A DNA stretch of 64,000 nt from Petrolisthes cinctipes (GCA_033782935.1 JAWQEG010000167.1:459001-523000); one strand, 5' to 3'; shown: positions 19,858 through 32,003, counted from the stretch's first letter. Made by a program: numbers and translations. The notes: generated by a model from the letters alone, not told the origin.

Positions 19858-21594
19858 GTTACATAGAGTTACATAGAAACACAGAGCACAACAGACCTTA
19901 CGGTCCAAACGAGGTGACCTGATTAGAAGGTTACTGGTAGAGAATGAATTACTCCCCAGTGATAGTCGTAGGTAAGGATAGCAAAGTAGAAGGCTCTCTC
20001 CCCACCCTCCAATCCCTCCGGCCTGAGCCGTACCGGAAATAAAGTCAGGAATGGGAACCTTGTGGGGTTGGCAGAAATACTCCACAAGGAAATTTTATAG
20101 GAAAGATGGAAAGTAGGTGAAATTTGGCTAACTTGCCACCTGTAATGGGCAAAAATTATTCATTAGTAAACATTGTAAGTCGGGGATTAGACGCAAGGTG
20201 TTTATCTAAGCGACGTTTGAAGCTGTCTACGGTGTTACAGTCTATTACATTACGGGGAAGCCCAGTCCATAAGTTGACGACTCGGTTAAAAAAGAAATTC
20301 TTTGATTCGTGTGAATTAAAAGATTTACCTATGATTTTGCAGCCGTTTCCTCTCGTGTAGTGATCAATAGTGAAATATTTGGTGCAGTCCATATTATCTA
20401 TGCCTTTGATTATTATAAATACCTGGATTAAGTCACCTCTCAGTCTACGTTGTATCAATGGGAATAGATTTAATTCGCTTAGCCGCTCATAGTACGTTTT
20501 ATTTCTCAGACTTGGTATCATTTTAGTAACTCTACGTTGGACTCGTTCCAATTTTGCTATATCTTTCTGGTAGTACAGGCACCAGGCTTGAACACAATAC
20601 TCCATAAGGGGACGGACCAAGGAATTATACAAAGTGAGGATTGTGTCTTTAGATTTATACTCGAATGCTCTGCCGATAAAGCCGATAGTTTTATTTGCTT
20701 TCTTAATTACTTCCGTACACTGCTGACTGGGTTTTAGGTTACTTGATACTGTTACCCCTAAGTCTGTCTCTCGATCCACGCTTTTGAGTTGCTTACCATT
20801 TAACGAGTAGTTTGCTGCTACGTTACGATGTCCGATGTGGAGCACTTTACATTTATCTGAATTGAAGGACATTTGCCAAGTTTTCGCCCAATTTGACAAT
20901 TTATCGAGATTATCTTGCATTTCTTTAGTCTGTGCGTTAGTGAGTACTGTATTTGCAATTTTGGTGTCGTCGGCAAACTTCGATATTATACATGAGAGGC
21001 CTTCGTCTATGTCGTTTATGTAAACTAGGAATAGGATTGGCCCTAAAACTGACCCCTGTGGCACCCCGCTCGTAACATCAGTCCAACTAGAAGATTTTCC
21101 ATTTATTACCACGAGTTGTTTACGGTTGCTTAGCCAATTCTCTATCCATATTACGGTATCGCCTTGGATTCTGTGTGATTTTAATTTAGTTATTAAGCGT
21201 TTATGGGGAACTTTGTCAAAGGCCTTTTGGAAATCTAGATAAATTATGTCTACTGCTTTATTCTTATCGTATTCATTGAAAATGTCATTTAAAAAGTCTA
21301 ATAGGTTCGTTAGGCAAGAGCGTTTATTACGAAAACCGTGTTGAGTGTCTCTAAGTAAGTTGTTTTCCTCTAAGTGATTTGTAAGTTTATCTCGTATGAT
21401 TGTCTCTAGCATTTTGCATACGACTGAGGTTAGGCTGATAGGGCGATAGTTGCTAGGTAGAGATTTGCTGCCTTTTTTAAATATTGGTGTTACGTTAGCG
21501 AGCTTCCATTCGTCAGGTATTGTTCCGGTGTGTAAAGAATAGTTAAAGAGCAGAGTCAGAGGTTTTACTATTTCACTTTTTGCTTCCTTTAATA

Positions 21595-21597
<3 letters not shown>
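19858..21597 (-). mobile_element. 5'-truncated CR1-like LINE of a second family (B)
   Basis: About 1.74 kb. The 3' end (minus strand) is CTATGTAACTCTATGTAACTC followed by TCTCTC, the same terminal design as copies 1 and 2 but a different sequence. The 5' end is cut off at the (GA)n tail of copy 2. Order on the minus strand is copy 2, B, copy 1, all head to tail. Confidence 0.88.
20156..21594 (-). CDS. CR1-like LINE family B, partial reverse transcriptase
   Basis: An open frame enters from the truncation point with GTIPDEWKLANVTPIFKKG and SNYRPISLTSVVCKMLE. It then shows QHGFRNKRSCLTNLL, IYLDFQKAFDKVPH, SGVPQGSVLGPILFL and FADDTKIA (catalytic), ending with FKRRLDKHLASNPRL. About 480 residues with no stop. 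The endonuclease and part of the fingers are absent, so it is a dead 5'-truncated copy. Homology to ORF2 at 14946 is obvious but distant (a different family of the same clade). No real start codon exists in the fragment. Confidence 0.9.

Positions 21598-21624
<27 letters not shown>
21598..21624. repeat. (GA)n junction between LINE B and CR1 copy 2
   Basis: About 27 bp of pure GA joining the truncated 5' end of B to the 3' end of copy 2 (GTTACAAGGAGTTACAAGG). Confidence 0.93.
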
Positions 21625-21626
<2 letters not shown>

Positions 21627-21767
21627 ACAAGGAGTTACAAGGAAAAGAAGTACCCTAGGGGACCTTACGATCCATACAAAGAGGGTACCTGTGGGTTTAG
21701 TTGCGCAAGTAGGCGACCGTCCTCGAATGTGTCATGTGAAACCATCAAGGAACACTCGCACAACGGC

Positions 21768-24494
21768 TTAAACACCTAGACGGTGGTTTAAGGCTTTGTC
21801 TAATCTGGACTTGAACTGATCCACAGAGTTGCTGTTGACCACATCAGCAGGAAGCGCGTTCCAAGTACCGCAGATGCTGTATGTAAAGAACTTACCATAC
21901 AGATCACGGTTGTATCGCTTTAGTTCAAGTTTGTAGCCATGATTCCTGGTTGTGCCCTCACTGAGTTGGAAAATGTCCCTGTAGTCTACATTGTCAAAGC
22001 CTCGTAGTATTTTAAACACTTCGATAAGCTGACCACGCAGTCTCCGGGTTTCCAAAGAGAACAGGTCGAGTTCTACCAACCGCTCTTTATAGCTCTTGTG
22101 TCTAAGAGAGGGTATAAGTTTGGTTGCCCTGGCTTGCACTCGTTCCAATCTCGCAATATCCTTCCGGTAAGAAGGACTCCAAAACTGGACTGCATACTCC
22201 AGGTGCGGTCGGACAAGGGAATTGTACAGACAAAGTACTATCTCCTTGTTCCGGTATCCAAACTGTCGCATTATGTACCCTAACATCCTTTGGGCTTTCT
22301 TCTCAGCCTCAATACACTGCTTTGAGAACTTGAGGTCGCTGGTGATAGTTACACCCAAGTCTTTCTCAGTATCAGTGCTTACGAGAGCATTGCCCTTAAG
22401 GTTATACTCTGTTCGGGGGTTTCTGTGGCCTATATGCATAACTTTGCATTTGTTCACGTTAAATGGCATTTGCCACGTGTCAGACCACTCCCCGATCTTC
22501 CTAAGATCTTCTTGTAAGCGGGTAGTATTTCCTTCTTTCGCGACATTCATACCAAGCTTAGTATCATCGGCGAATTTGGAAATCTTGGCAACCATGTCAC
22601 CATCCACGTCATTAACATAGATGATAAACAGTAGTGGTCCCAGAACAGAACCTTGGGGAACACCGCTAGTAACGGACACCCACTCTGAAGCCTGTCCATT
22701 CACTACCACCCGCTGCCGTCTGTCACTTAGCCAGTTCTCTATCCAATTTGCCACATTTCCGTCTATGCCCAGTGCACGCACTTTCCGAAGGAGGCGGCGG
22801 TGGGGTACCTTATCAAAGGCTTTCTGAAAGTCTAAGTAGACAACATCGACCGCTTTATCCTGATCATGCTCACTGAAAACAAAATGGAAGAATTCCACCA
22901 GATTTGTGAGGCATGACCGGTGCTGCCGGAACCCATGCTGGGAACCCCTCAGTAGCAAATTTGATTCTAAGTGTGCTGTTATTTTGTCCACCATGATGCT
23001 CTCCATGAGTTTACAGACTATCGAGGTTAAACTGATGGGTCTGTAGTTTGACGGTTGGCTAGCATCTCCCTTCTTGAAGATAGGAGCCACCTCTGCCTCA
23101 CGCCAGTCTCTAGGAACGCATCCAGTCTGGATTACCCTGTTGAAGACCATGCACAGGTGCCGTGATACTTCACCATGCACTTCTTTCAACACTCTAGGTA
23201 AGAACCCATCCGGACCGGGGGACTTGTTTGCTTTGAATTCGATTATTTTTCTCTCGATTTCTTCTTGGGTGAAGACCATTGACTCCAACTTCTCACTGAA
23301 GGAGTCTAAAGGTTCGGGAATGGGACCACTCTCCTCAGAGAACACTGAAGAAAAGTACTCATTTAAGAGGTTAGCATTTTCTGCATCAGAGTGCATCAAT
23401 GCTCCATCCTCATTCACCAAGGGACCGATCCTGCGTCGGATTGGTTTACGGCCATTCACATAACTGAAAAACTCCTTGGGGTTCTCTTTGCAGAGTCTAG
23501 CCACACGGACCTCCTCAGCACGCTTAGCCGCCCTTATTTTGGACTTCACATTTCGATTCAGTCTTCTATGACCGTCAAAGTCCCCAGATGCCTTCGCTCG
23601 ACGATAAGCAGTTCTCCTCTCCCTTAGTAGGTTACGGATTTCCCGATTAAACCACTTCGGTTGAATGAACCTCTGACCTGCTCCCTTCAGAGGAATAAAG
23701 CGCGACTGAAGTTCCATGAAGGAAGACAAGAATGACCTCCACAGATCATCAGCACTCTCTCCCTCTTCTAGTTCCATTTCAGCAACTCCTTCACGAAGAC
23801 CTGCAAAGTTCGCTCTCCCCATGTCTAATTTTCTATGCACCGGGGTCACGGACTCCATATTAGGGACCTTAACTGAAAATCTTATAAGCTTGTGGTCGCT
23901 TCCGCCTATTTCTTCGTTTACAGAGAGGTCTTGAATGATGTCATCCTCAGAGGTGAGGACCAAGTCGAGTATGTTAGCACCTCTTGTTGGCTCCCTTACC
24001 CATTGAGTGAGGAATTCATCATTTACAAACTCCAAGAGTGGTATGTTCTCGGCAGAGGGCTCTCTGGTTTCCCAGTCAACATGTGTGTTGAAGTCCCCCA
24101 TAAGGATGCACACCCTGCCGTCCACTAGTTCACCCAGCAACTGGTATAGGTCCCTGTCCATCTCATTGAGTTGTCCAGGGGGTCTATAAAGCAGCAGGGT
24201 TCTGTATTTTGCAGTGCCTATTTCTAGGTCAACTCCAAGGAGCTCGTGGTTTGATGTGATGTTGCAGGTCATCGATTTGATGGAGTTCTTTACATACAAC
24301 AGCACACCACCACCCCCTCTGTCCTCTCTATCTTTGTGGAAGAGTTGGTAGCCTGGAATCACGAATTCCCCTTCAAGATCTCTGTCTGAGGTTCTCAACC
24401 ATGACTCCGTTATGGCCACCATCTCGGGTTCCTCTGTCGCAACGAGGGCCCGCAGTTCCAAAAACTTGTTTCGGATGGACCTGGCGTTGAACAA
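21768..24494 (-). CDS. CR1-like LINE ORF2, copy 2: endonuclease and reverse transcriptase
   Basis: 908 residues, uninterrupted, with the same motifs as copy 1 (FNARSIRNK, GDFNTHVDW, NYRPISLTS, FADDTKLG). It differs by a couple of dozen scattered residues, such as SIKSMTC for SIKLMTC and AGQRFIQ for TGQKFIQ. Both copies keep every catalytic residue I can identify, so each could be active or recently active. Like copy 1 it lacks an upstream ATG and overlaps ORF1 in the -1 frame. Confidence 0.93.
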   Translation of the reverse strand: MFNARSIRNKFLELRALVATEEPEMVAITESWLRTSDRDLEGEFVIPGYQLFHKDREDRGGGGVLLYVKNSIKSMTCNITSNHELLGVDLEIGTAKYRTLLLYRPPGQLNEMDRDLYQLLGELVDGRVCILMGDFNTHVDWETREPSAENIPLLEFVNDEFLTQWVREPTRGANILDLVLTSEDDIIQDLSVNEEIGGSDHKLIRFSVKVPNMESVTPVHRKLDMGRANFAGLREGVAEMELEEGESADDLWRSFLSSFMELQSRFIPLKGAGQRFIQPKWFNREIRNLLRERRTAYRRAKASGDFDGHRRLNRNVKSKIRAAKRAEEVRVARLCKENPKEFFSYVNGRKPIRRRIGPLVNEDGALMHSDAENANLLNEYFSSVFSEESGPIPEPLDSFSEKLESMVFTQEEIERKIIEFKANKSPGPDGFLPRVLKEVHGEVSRHLCMVFNRVIQTGCVPRDWREAEVAPIFKKGDASQPSNYRPISLTSIVCKLMESIMVDKITAHLESNLLLRGSQHGFRQHRSCLTNLVEFFHFVFSEHDQDKAVDVVYLDFQKAFDKVPHRRLLRKVRALGIDGNVANWIENWLSDRRQRVVVNGQASEWVSVTSGVPQGSVLGPLLFIIYVNDVDGDMVAKISKFADDTKLGMNVAKEGNTTRLQEDLRKIGEWSDTWQMPFNVNKCKVMHIGHRNPRTEYNLKGNALVSTDTEKDLGVTITSDLKFSKQCIEAEKKAQRMLGYIMRQFGYRNKEIVLCLYNSLVRPHLEYAVQFWSPSYRKDIARLERVQARATKLIPSLRHKSYKERLVELDLFSLETRRLRGQLIEVFKILRGFDNVDYRDIFQLSEGTTRNHGYKLELKRYNRDLYGKFFTYSICGTWNALPADVVNSNSVDQFKSRLDKALNHRLGV

Positions 24495-24529
24495 TAGAAC
24501 CTTCAGGGAACCCCCAACTGCAGGGCTCC

Positions 24530-25804
24530 CTATACTCCTCCGTTTCCCGGTTTGGTCATTGTCTTGGTAGTGCTGGGGATATCCTTCTTCAGGATCTCAG
24601 CGAATGTCTTCTCTGGGGTCACTCTAGCATAGCGACGAGGGCTCTCCTCCACGCTCGGTCGAGTGCTCCTGAGACATCGTCGGACGGCGTCTTCCATTAA
24701 TTTGGAAAGCACTTCTTTCCCCTTTGCTGAGAGATGTGTGCCATCCCTCTGGTAGAGGTCGTCTCTACCAAAGAGTGAGGTGTAGGGGTCCACAAAGAAC
24801 ACCCCCTCGGCAGTACACAAATCAGCCAGGCGCTGATTTACTGCAATGTTCTTTGACAGAGCAGTCCCTAAAGGGCCTCTCCTTGGGAGCATGCCAACAA
24901 CTACCCTTCTGCGGGTTTTTAACCCACAGTCATCTACTGCTCCGAGCACATCCGAGAGGACTCCTTCGGTCATGCCTACTCTACCATTTCTCAGGTAGAT
25001 GTCATTACCACTCACCATGAGTGCAATGACAGCAGATCTGGACGTTTGGATCCTCTCAGCTTCCTTTCGGAGGTCAGCATTGCCACAACCTGGCAAACAA
25101 TTCACCTTCACAGAAGTGTGAAGGTGATCTGCCAATAGGGGTTCCAGCCCTCGTGCCTGGGAATCACCTACAATGTGTATATCCACAGGCTTCTCCTTGG
25201 TAGGAGCACGAGATGCCTTGTGAGGAACCCGAGAGTGTTTTGAATTCCTGCCGGGCTCATCACTTCCTCCAGGTTGCTTCTTCTTCTTCTTCTTTTCCTT
25301 CTTCATTTTCTTTTCCTTCTTATTTGATTCCTCACTTTCCTCTAATCCCTCCTCAACTGTCTTCTTGGGTTTTTCTCCCTTCTCCATATTCCCCTCCTCT
25401 TTTCCATCACACTTTTCTGCAGAAACATTTCCTTCTGCAGTCTCTTTTCCCTCTTCATTGTTGTTGTTCTTCTTCTTGTTGTTCTTTTTCTTGTTCTTCT
25501 TCTTCTTGTTCTTCTTATTCTTTACCGCCGTGGTGGAGCTCTCCGGTGAAGAAGCTCCTTGGACTGCCTTGTCTCTCACATGGCAGTCACACCTCTGTGA
25601 GTCCATTCGGAGAACTTCCTCCTTTAGGGAGTTGTTCTCCTTCGTGAGCAGTGAGATGTGCTTCATCAACCTCTCCTCGAGTTTGCAAAAGTCGCAGACA
25701 CTCGAGGAGTCTAGGTCGCTCGCACTCCTCCCGCTGAAGTCCTCACACCAGCGGTACACCTTGCATGTAGTACATGTAAATTTTCTTGCTGATGGACCAG
25801 TCAT
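24530..25804 (-). CDS. CR1-like LINE ORF1, copy 2: zinc finger and SGNH esterase
   Basis: 424 residues, same layout as copy 1: Cys-rich N-terminus, Leu helix, a Lys/Asn hinge with different repeat length (NKKNKKKKNKKKNN type), HIVGDSQARGL and DGTHLSAKGKE. The hinge is the only length-variable region, as expected from slippage in AAG/AAC codon runs. Confidence 0.88.
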   Translation of the reverse strand: MTGPSARKFTCTTCKVYRWCEDFSGRSASDLDSSSVCDFCKLEERLMKHISLLTKENNSLKEEVLRMDSQRCDCHVRDKAVQGASSPESSTTAVKNKKNKKKKNKKKNNKKKNNNNEEGKETAEGNVSAEKCDGKEEGNMEKGEKPKKTVEEGLEESEESNKKEKKMKKEKKKKKKQPGGSDEPGRNSKHSRVPHKASRAPTKEKPVDIHIVGDSQARGLEPLLADHLHTSVKVNCLPGCGNADLRKEAERIQTSRSAVIALMVSGNDIYLRNGRVGMTEGVLSDVLGAVDDCGLKTRRRVVVGMLPRRGPLGTALSKNIAVNQRLADLCTAEGVFFVDPYTSLFGRDDLYQRDGTHLSAKGKEVLSKLMEDAVRRCLRSTRPSVEESPRRYARVTPEKTFAEILKKDIPSTTKTMTKPGNGGV

Positions 25805-26672
25805 CTCGCTCTAATTCAATTTAGGACCAATAATACAATAGAAAAGGTAATGTGATTTGGTCTCGCATAAGTCTCATCCGCCTACTTCCAGAAGGTTTTC
25901 GGTCGTTCGGCCAACAGAAACCTTATGAGCCAAGCACACCAACCCTAAGGTCACCCCTGGGCCGGACGGCCCCAATCGTGCCGCAGCTCCCAACTGAGCA
26001 GCACAAGAGTCCTAAGTAAATGGGACTCTGATTTTTCGACAGGGGTGCTTGAAGTGTAACCGTCGTCCTACTAATCCCTACTAATCCTCCATCCGCGGCC
26101 AAACTTAAAGCAAATAGTAAAACTAAATGTCCACGACTTAATCCGAGATCTTTTACTGGCCTGGCAGCCAGCGAGGCACGAAAGCTCTCTCACCAAAGAG
26201 CAGTCGAGCCTTTAGGCACCTAAGAACGGTCACAGGGAGCTGGTCAGGCTTATTAATCTAAGAGAATACCTACGGGGGTCCTGAGGCATCTCCATTACTC
26301 GTACCCCACAAGCCTGAGATCCCTTCAATCTCAGCCCTTTCGAAACCTGTGAGCGTTAAAAGGCGTTGTTTTAGGAGGTTCCAAAGCCTCCCTTCTCACA
26401 CGGCATAAGGTAGCTGGTGAGGTCCTTAACAATAAAAACATATCGAAAGTGATGAAGAATTTTTTTTTTTTTTTTTTTTTTTTTTTGTTAGGACAGTTGA
26501 AGAGCAGTTGTGAAACTTAATATTAATATGAAGATTTGACAACTCTTAGTCAGGATCCTAATAACACTACCTTTCTGGCACGGGTAACCCAACTGGACTA
26601 AATGTTCCCCAGCATAGCTAGCAAAATTCAAACAGATCATACAAGCTCTCTCACCGACGGCAAGGTGGTTGT

Positions 26673-26911
<239 letters not shown>

Positions 26912-27059
26912 ACTGGAATTCCATTGTAAGCATTATGGGAAGAGAATGGCCGTATGTAAACATTAATAAAACACTAACTCAGTAGCCTAACCAATTAAGG
27001 GAAGAGACTAAATAGTAAATTGTAGCCCTACAAATTAATAAAGCAATTATTATGAGGGT

Positions 27060-27205
27060 GACCGTTTTGGGTGGTTTGGAGTGCTGCTGATTCCTCCATT
27101 ATATGCCAGAAACAGGACCATATTAACATAAAATATGGTGCCTTGTCGTTGCTTGGTATACTGTACTATTGAGGAATCAGTTTCTCCAAATTTACCGTCA
27201 ACACC
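27060..27205. mobile_element. Foldback MITE-like element
   Basis: GGTTTGGAGTGCTGCTGATTCC (27077 on) and its inverse GAGGAATCAGTTTCTCCAAA (27171-27190), with GTGACCGT/ACCGTCAAC further out. Related to the element at 3839-3991. Non-coding. Confidence 0.5.
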
Positions 27206-27235
27206 ATATTCCCCTCTTAACCAATCACTAATAGA

Positions 27236-27405
27236 CGTAACCTAACCCAACCCAACCCACAGTAACCCAACCTATCCTAAACTTAACCCAACCCAACCCT
27301 CAGTAACCCAACCTATCCTAAACGTAACCCAACCCAACCCAACCCACAGTAACCCTACCAATCCGAAACGTAACCCAACCCACAGTATCCCAACCTATCC
27401 TAAAC
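27236..27405. repeat. Degenerate CCTAA-type (telomere-like) repeats
   Basis: AACCCAACC, AACCTATCC and CAGTAACCC units repeated. The arthropod telomere is (TTAGG)n/(CCTAA)n; this is an interstitial degenerate relative. Confidence 0.75.
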
Positions 27406-27408
27406 GTA

Positions 27409-27445
27409 CTTGGGTAGATTGCAGTACAAAGCATTCTTGGTATTT
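27409..27445 (-). pseudogene. Decayed copy of the end of A2M exon 32186-32450
   Basis: The plus strand ACTTGGGTAGATTGCAGTAC and AAAGCATTCTTGGT matches CTTTGGGTAGATTCCAGTAC and ATAGCATTCTTAGT of the exon end. This copy lies 4.7 kb downstream in the intron and has lost the exact donor. Confidence 0.7.
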
Positions 27446-27600
27446 CAACACACACAGGCATATATAGACTACTATCGTTATTACAACACACATACAAATT
27501 AACACAGATACAACACACATACGAACTAACACATATAACACAGATACAACACACATACGAACTAACAAGTATAACACAGATACAACACACAGGAAGAGAA
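27446..27600. repeat. ACACAGATACAACACACATACGAACTA minisatellite
   Basis: Four to five imperfect copies. The Cys/Val-rich reading frame on the minus strand is an artefact. Confidence 0.75.
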
Positions 27601-27940
27601 TGAAGACACCAGCCGAACAGGGCAGTACTCCGAGGGTGAACGCTGGACTGGCGATAGGGAGAGTTGGAACTCCAGTTTCACCTGTTTGTCCACCTTTGCT
27701 GATCATTTAGTGTCTCACCTACACCGAGAATAGTCCAACTGTTTCTCAAAGACATCACTCCATCTATTTACACAATACAACCAAACACAATACACGCCAC
27801 ACCCTCTTGTCTAATTTTAAACATTTTAATCAAGAATAACAATTTTATCAAAGCCTCGGAGGTCCCTGGAGATGGGTCACTAAACTCCCCTCGGATTGAA
27901 CCTTTTGTTGACGACCCCTCAAATTGCCCTGGACCTCAGG
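27601..27940. other. No recognisable gene
   Basis: Mostly unique sequence without a supported frame. 27850-27950 resembles a repeat end (CCTCGGAGGTCCCTGG) but I cannot place it. Confidence 0.4.
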
Positions 27941-27944
27941 TGCA

Positions 27945-29083
27945 TGTACTGCAGTCATCAAAAAGGCAAATAAAATCATTGGTTTCATCGGCAGGTCATT
28001 TGAACATAAATCCAAAGACATAATTCTAACCCTTTATAATTCCTTAGTCCGTCCGATTCTCGAATATTGCGTACAATCTTGGTGCCCTTACTATCAAAAA
28101 AATATAGACAAACTTGAAAGAGTTCAACGAAGAGTTACAAAAATTATCCCTGGTCTAAGGAACAAATTATACGGAGAACGACTTAAAGATTAAATCTTAT
28201 TTCGTTTGACCCAGGGCAGATTAAGAGGTGACCTAATACAAGTGTTCAAAATAATCAAAGGAATCGACAATATGAATTGCAACAAATACTTCACAATCGA
28301 CCGAACTACACAAGAGGAAATGGCTGTAAAATCATCGGTAAATCCTTCAATTCACACGAGGATAAAAATTTCTTTTTCAACAGAGTAGAACAGTCTCCCT
28401 CGTAAAACTGTAGAATGTAACACCGTAGATTCTTTTAAAACCAGCCTCGATAATCACCTCGCCAGCAGTCCACGGATGTCTTCATTTGTTAGAGAATAAT
28501 TATTTGTTGATTTAAAGACCCGACAATCTTATACCCCTCAGAGTAGTGCTGGCGGTACTCCTCGTGCTCCTCGTCAGGCAGTCAAAGTTAGGTTAACTTT
28601 AGATATAAATTAGGATAGTGGTGGGGGATAACTGGATGTGCAGGATGTGAGTGTCCCTTGACCCACAGAGGGCGGAGTATTTTCCACCTCTATAGGTTGT
28701 GCTCGATGTTGAGGGAAACTTCTAGGAGTGTTTTCACAGTTCTCTGCCCACAAGTATTAGTCTTGTTCGGACGATGTGGGGAGTTGTTGTCCACCCTGGG
28801 TCTTGCATGTTTTGGTGTCCACTACCCTTGGCATCATAGTATATGAACCTTCCTGCTGTCCTATATAAATTCCATGCTAGTTTTTCCATACCACATTGTA
28901 TCTTTTCCTTTCCTGCCAGCTTCGGCTGGAGGGAGTGGTGGGAGGGGAGGAGTTATCTTCTATACTATACTTTTCCTTACCCTTGTAGGTTAGATAGAAT
29001 AGCAAACTCAGGCAGCCTCGAAAGGACCAGTAGGTCTGTTGCTGTTTGAATGTCCTTTGTAATCCTTTGTAAAAAAAAAAAAC
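27945..29083 (+). pseudogene. CR1-like LINE, 3' fragment on the plus strand
   Basis: Opens with VIKKANKIIGFIGRSFEHKS, SLVRPILEYCVQSWCPYYQK and RVQRRVTKIIPGLRNK. This is the C-terminal part of RT closely related to family B, with stops near 28190 and 28390 and a frameshift near 28330. A 3' UTR follows with GGACCAGTAGGTCTGTTG, ending in the tandem TGTCCTTTGTAATCCTTTGTAA and an A-run. The 3' terminal design matches CR1 copies 1 and 2 and B. Orientation is opposite to those three. Confidence 0.82.
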
Positions 29084-31968
29084 CTTTGCCTGATACACTT
29101 GCAATCAACTTTTGCAACATTCCTCCAACTTCTCATCTGTTGAACACCACCTCTTCTCTGCTAAACCTCAGCTTCTATTCTTCACCGAAACTCAGATCTC
29201 AGTATCAACAGACAGCAACCCCTACTCTTCTCCTCTTACTTTCTCTATCCGTAGTTTCGAGCCAAAGGCGGATGTTGTGTATATGTTTGCAGTAACCTCA
29301 CTTGTTCTCATGTTCCTGAACTTGACTCTTCTGAATTATCAATAAATAGATGTGTGTTGTATATCTCTCCCTTAACTCTAATGACTATCTAACGTTCTTT
29401 GACTATCTTTCCTCAAAAATGGAATGCATTCTATCCCATTCTCCTTTCTCAGAAATCTCCATTTAAGGAGATTTCAATGTTCACCACCTCCTCTGGCTTT
29501 TATCTCCCTTCACTGATCCACCTGGTGAACAGGCCTTCATCTTTTCTTTCCTCAACTTCCTAGTGCAGCTTATTCAACACTCTACCTATATTCCAGACAG
29601 CCTTAGAGATCAGCGCAATATCCTTTACATATTCATAACCTCTCATCCTTCTGCTTATACTATTGAATTTTTCTCTCCATTGGGCTCCTACGATCACAAT
29701 CTATTACAGCATCCTGTCTTGTCGCTCCAGTAAGACCTTTTGACCCTCCCAGGAGGTGGCGTCTGTGGCACTATAGCACTGCCAACTGGGATGATCTGAG
29801 GCAGTACTTTCAAGATTTCCCGAGGAATGACTTTTGTTCCATGGCCGGGGTTTATCTGAGAGTTCTACCCGTATCACAAAGGTAAATACTGATCTCGGGC
29901 ATGGAGGCATACTTTCCATATTCTTTCCCTATTACTAATTCACGAAACTCCTGGTTTAATCACACTTGTTCTACTGCTGTCCGCAACAAGGAGTAAGCTA
30001 TCAGACGGTACCGACACCTTCAAACTGATGAATTTCATGCTCTGTATATTTCTGGCCGGTATCATACCAAATCTGTCCTCTGACTAGCCAAAAAATCATT
30101 CATCCGTGCCAAGTGCAATGACCAGTCCAACTCGTCCACCTCTCGTTTTTTCTGGCATCTCGCTAAAGCTATCTCCAGTAACTTTACCTCTTCCTCTTTC
30201 CCTCCTCTCACCCTTCCTGATGGAAATGTTTTTACCTCTTCACCTGATAAAGTTGAACTCTTCTCTCAATCCTTTGCCTCTAACTCCACTCTGGATGATT
30301 CCGGCTCTGTTCCTCCATCACCGCCCCCCTCTGACTTACTTATGTCTACCATCTGAATCTATTTAAAGGAAGTTTTTTCTGCCCTCTCTGGCCTTTATAT
30401 TCGGAATGCGTACGGGCCTGATGGGATTCCTCTTATTCTCAAAAACTGTGCTTCCATGCTGACACCCTGACTAGGCAAACTGTTCCGTCTTTGTCTGTCG
30501 TCTAACACTTTTCCTTCGTACTGGAAGTTTGCTCTAAATCAACCTATTCCGAAAAAAATGACACCGCTCCCAACCCTCCAACTATTGCCCCATTGCTGTG
30601 ATCATCTGTCTATCAAGTGTACCGTATTCGAATCTATTCTTAATTCCAAAATTAAAAAACAACTTACTTGCCATGATCTTCTTTCAGATCGTCAGTATGG
30701 TTTCCGTCAGAGACACTCTACTGGCGATCTTCTATTCCTCCTTTCTGATTCATGGTCATCCTGTATTCAGAATTTCGGTAAAACATTTACAGTCGCGTTA
30801 GACATATCGAAAGATTTTGATAGAGTCTGGCACAAAGCTTTAATTTCCAAACTGCCCTCATTCGGTTTCTGTCCCTCCCTCTGCACCTTTATCTCTTTCT
30901 GGCCATTTTATAGCTGCTGGTGTGAATAGTCACAGTTCTTCTCAGTCTATCAACAGTGGTGTTCCTCAGGGTTCTGTCCTATCACCTACAGTACTCTCTT
31001 TTTCCCTGTCATCCAATGACCTTCTTACCAGTACCGTACCTCTTCTCCTATCCATTCCTATGCTGATGATTCCACCCTACACTACAACACCCAGTTTGAC
31101 AACCGCCCATCCCAGGAGCTTCTCTCCACATCACGTGATGATGCATTAGCACGCCTGTCTCCTGACCTTTTCCTCATCTCAGACTGGGGCAGAGAGAACC
31201 TTGTGGTTTTCAATGCCTCAAAAACAAAGTTCCTTCATCTTTCAAGTCGCACTAATCTTCAAAATGACTATCCCCTCTTTTTCAACGATACACAACTCGA
31301 TCTTTCTTCTTTGATATTCTTGGAGTATCTATCTCTCACATTATCTCTTGGAGAGATCATATTTCCTGTCTTCCTAAAACCACCTCAAAGAACCTAGGTA
31401 TGCTGTGCAGATTCCGTGAATATTTCACGCCCACAGTTGCTGTCTCTGTATAGGGGTCTCATCCACCCCTGTATGGAGTATGATTCTCATGTGTGGAGTG
31501 GCCTAACCTTTACAACAGTCCTGGACAAGGTGTAATCAAAAGATGTTGTCTCATCAACTCTCTTCCTTTTACTGATTCACTACAACCCCTCTCTTTTCGC
31601 CATAGTGTTGCATCACTTTCTCTCTTCTATCGCTATTACACTGGACATTGGTCTTCTGAACTCTCTCAATTTATGCTTCCTCTCCCCAGGACAGCATACA
31701 ACACTCGCCAAGCCTCTCGTTCTCACCCCTTTTCTGTATAACTCCCTCATGCAAGAGTTAACCAGTACTCTCAGTCTTTCATATACACAACTGGTCAACT
31801 CTGGAACACTTTACCTTCATCCATCTTTCCACCTTACTACTACGACTTATATTCTTTTAAACGCAATGTCTCTAGGCATCTCGAACAAAATTGGACATGA
31901 TTTTGGACTACTAGTGTAATTTTATGGACGAGTACAATGAGAGGGTTCCCAGTCTTTGGTCCTCATCT

Positions 31969-32003
<35 letters not shown>
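29084..32003 (+). pseudogene. Decayed Jockey-like LINE with poly-A tail
   Basis: Endonuclease remnants: LLFFTETQISVSTDSNPYS (about 29175) and a GDFN-like ATTTCAATGTTCACCACC block. RT: SDRQYGFRQRHSTGDLLF, KTFTVALDISKDFDRVWHKA (about 30780-30835), SQSINSGVPQGSVLSPT and a mutated ADD region near 31065. C-terminal SLYRGLIHPCMEYDSHVW follows in another frame. Numerous stops and frameshifts. Ends with an A-run at 31971-32003. Two other fragments of the family lie at 13290-14150 and 56078-56957. Confidence 0.8.

Larger units (their letters stand above)
21625..26674 (-). mobile_element. Full-length CR1-like LINE, copy 2
   Basis: 5050 bp, same structure as copy 1 with both ORFs intact and both ends on GA/TC repeats. 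Sequence differences from copy 1 are sparse substitutions plus small indels in the Lys/Asn-rich hinge of ORF1 and in the T-run. Confidence 0.92.

Noticed and set aside
27395..27706. Minus-strand frame beginning MISKGGQTGETGVPTLP
   Set aside because: Runs into a Cys/Val minisatellite; no homology to A2M or any family I can name, and no matching splice phase.
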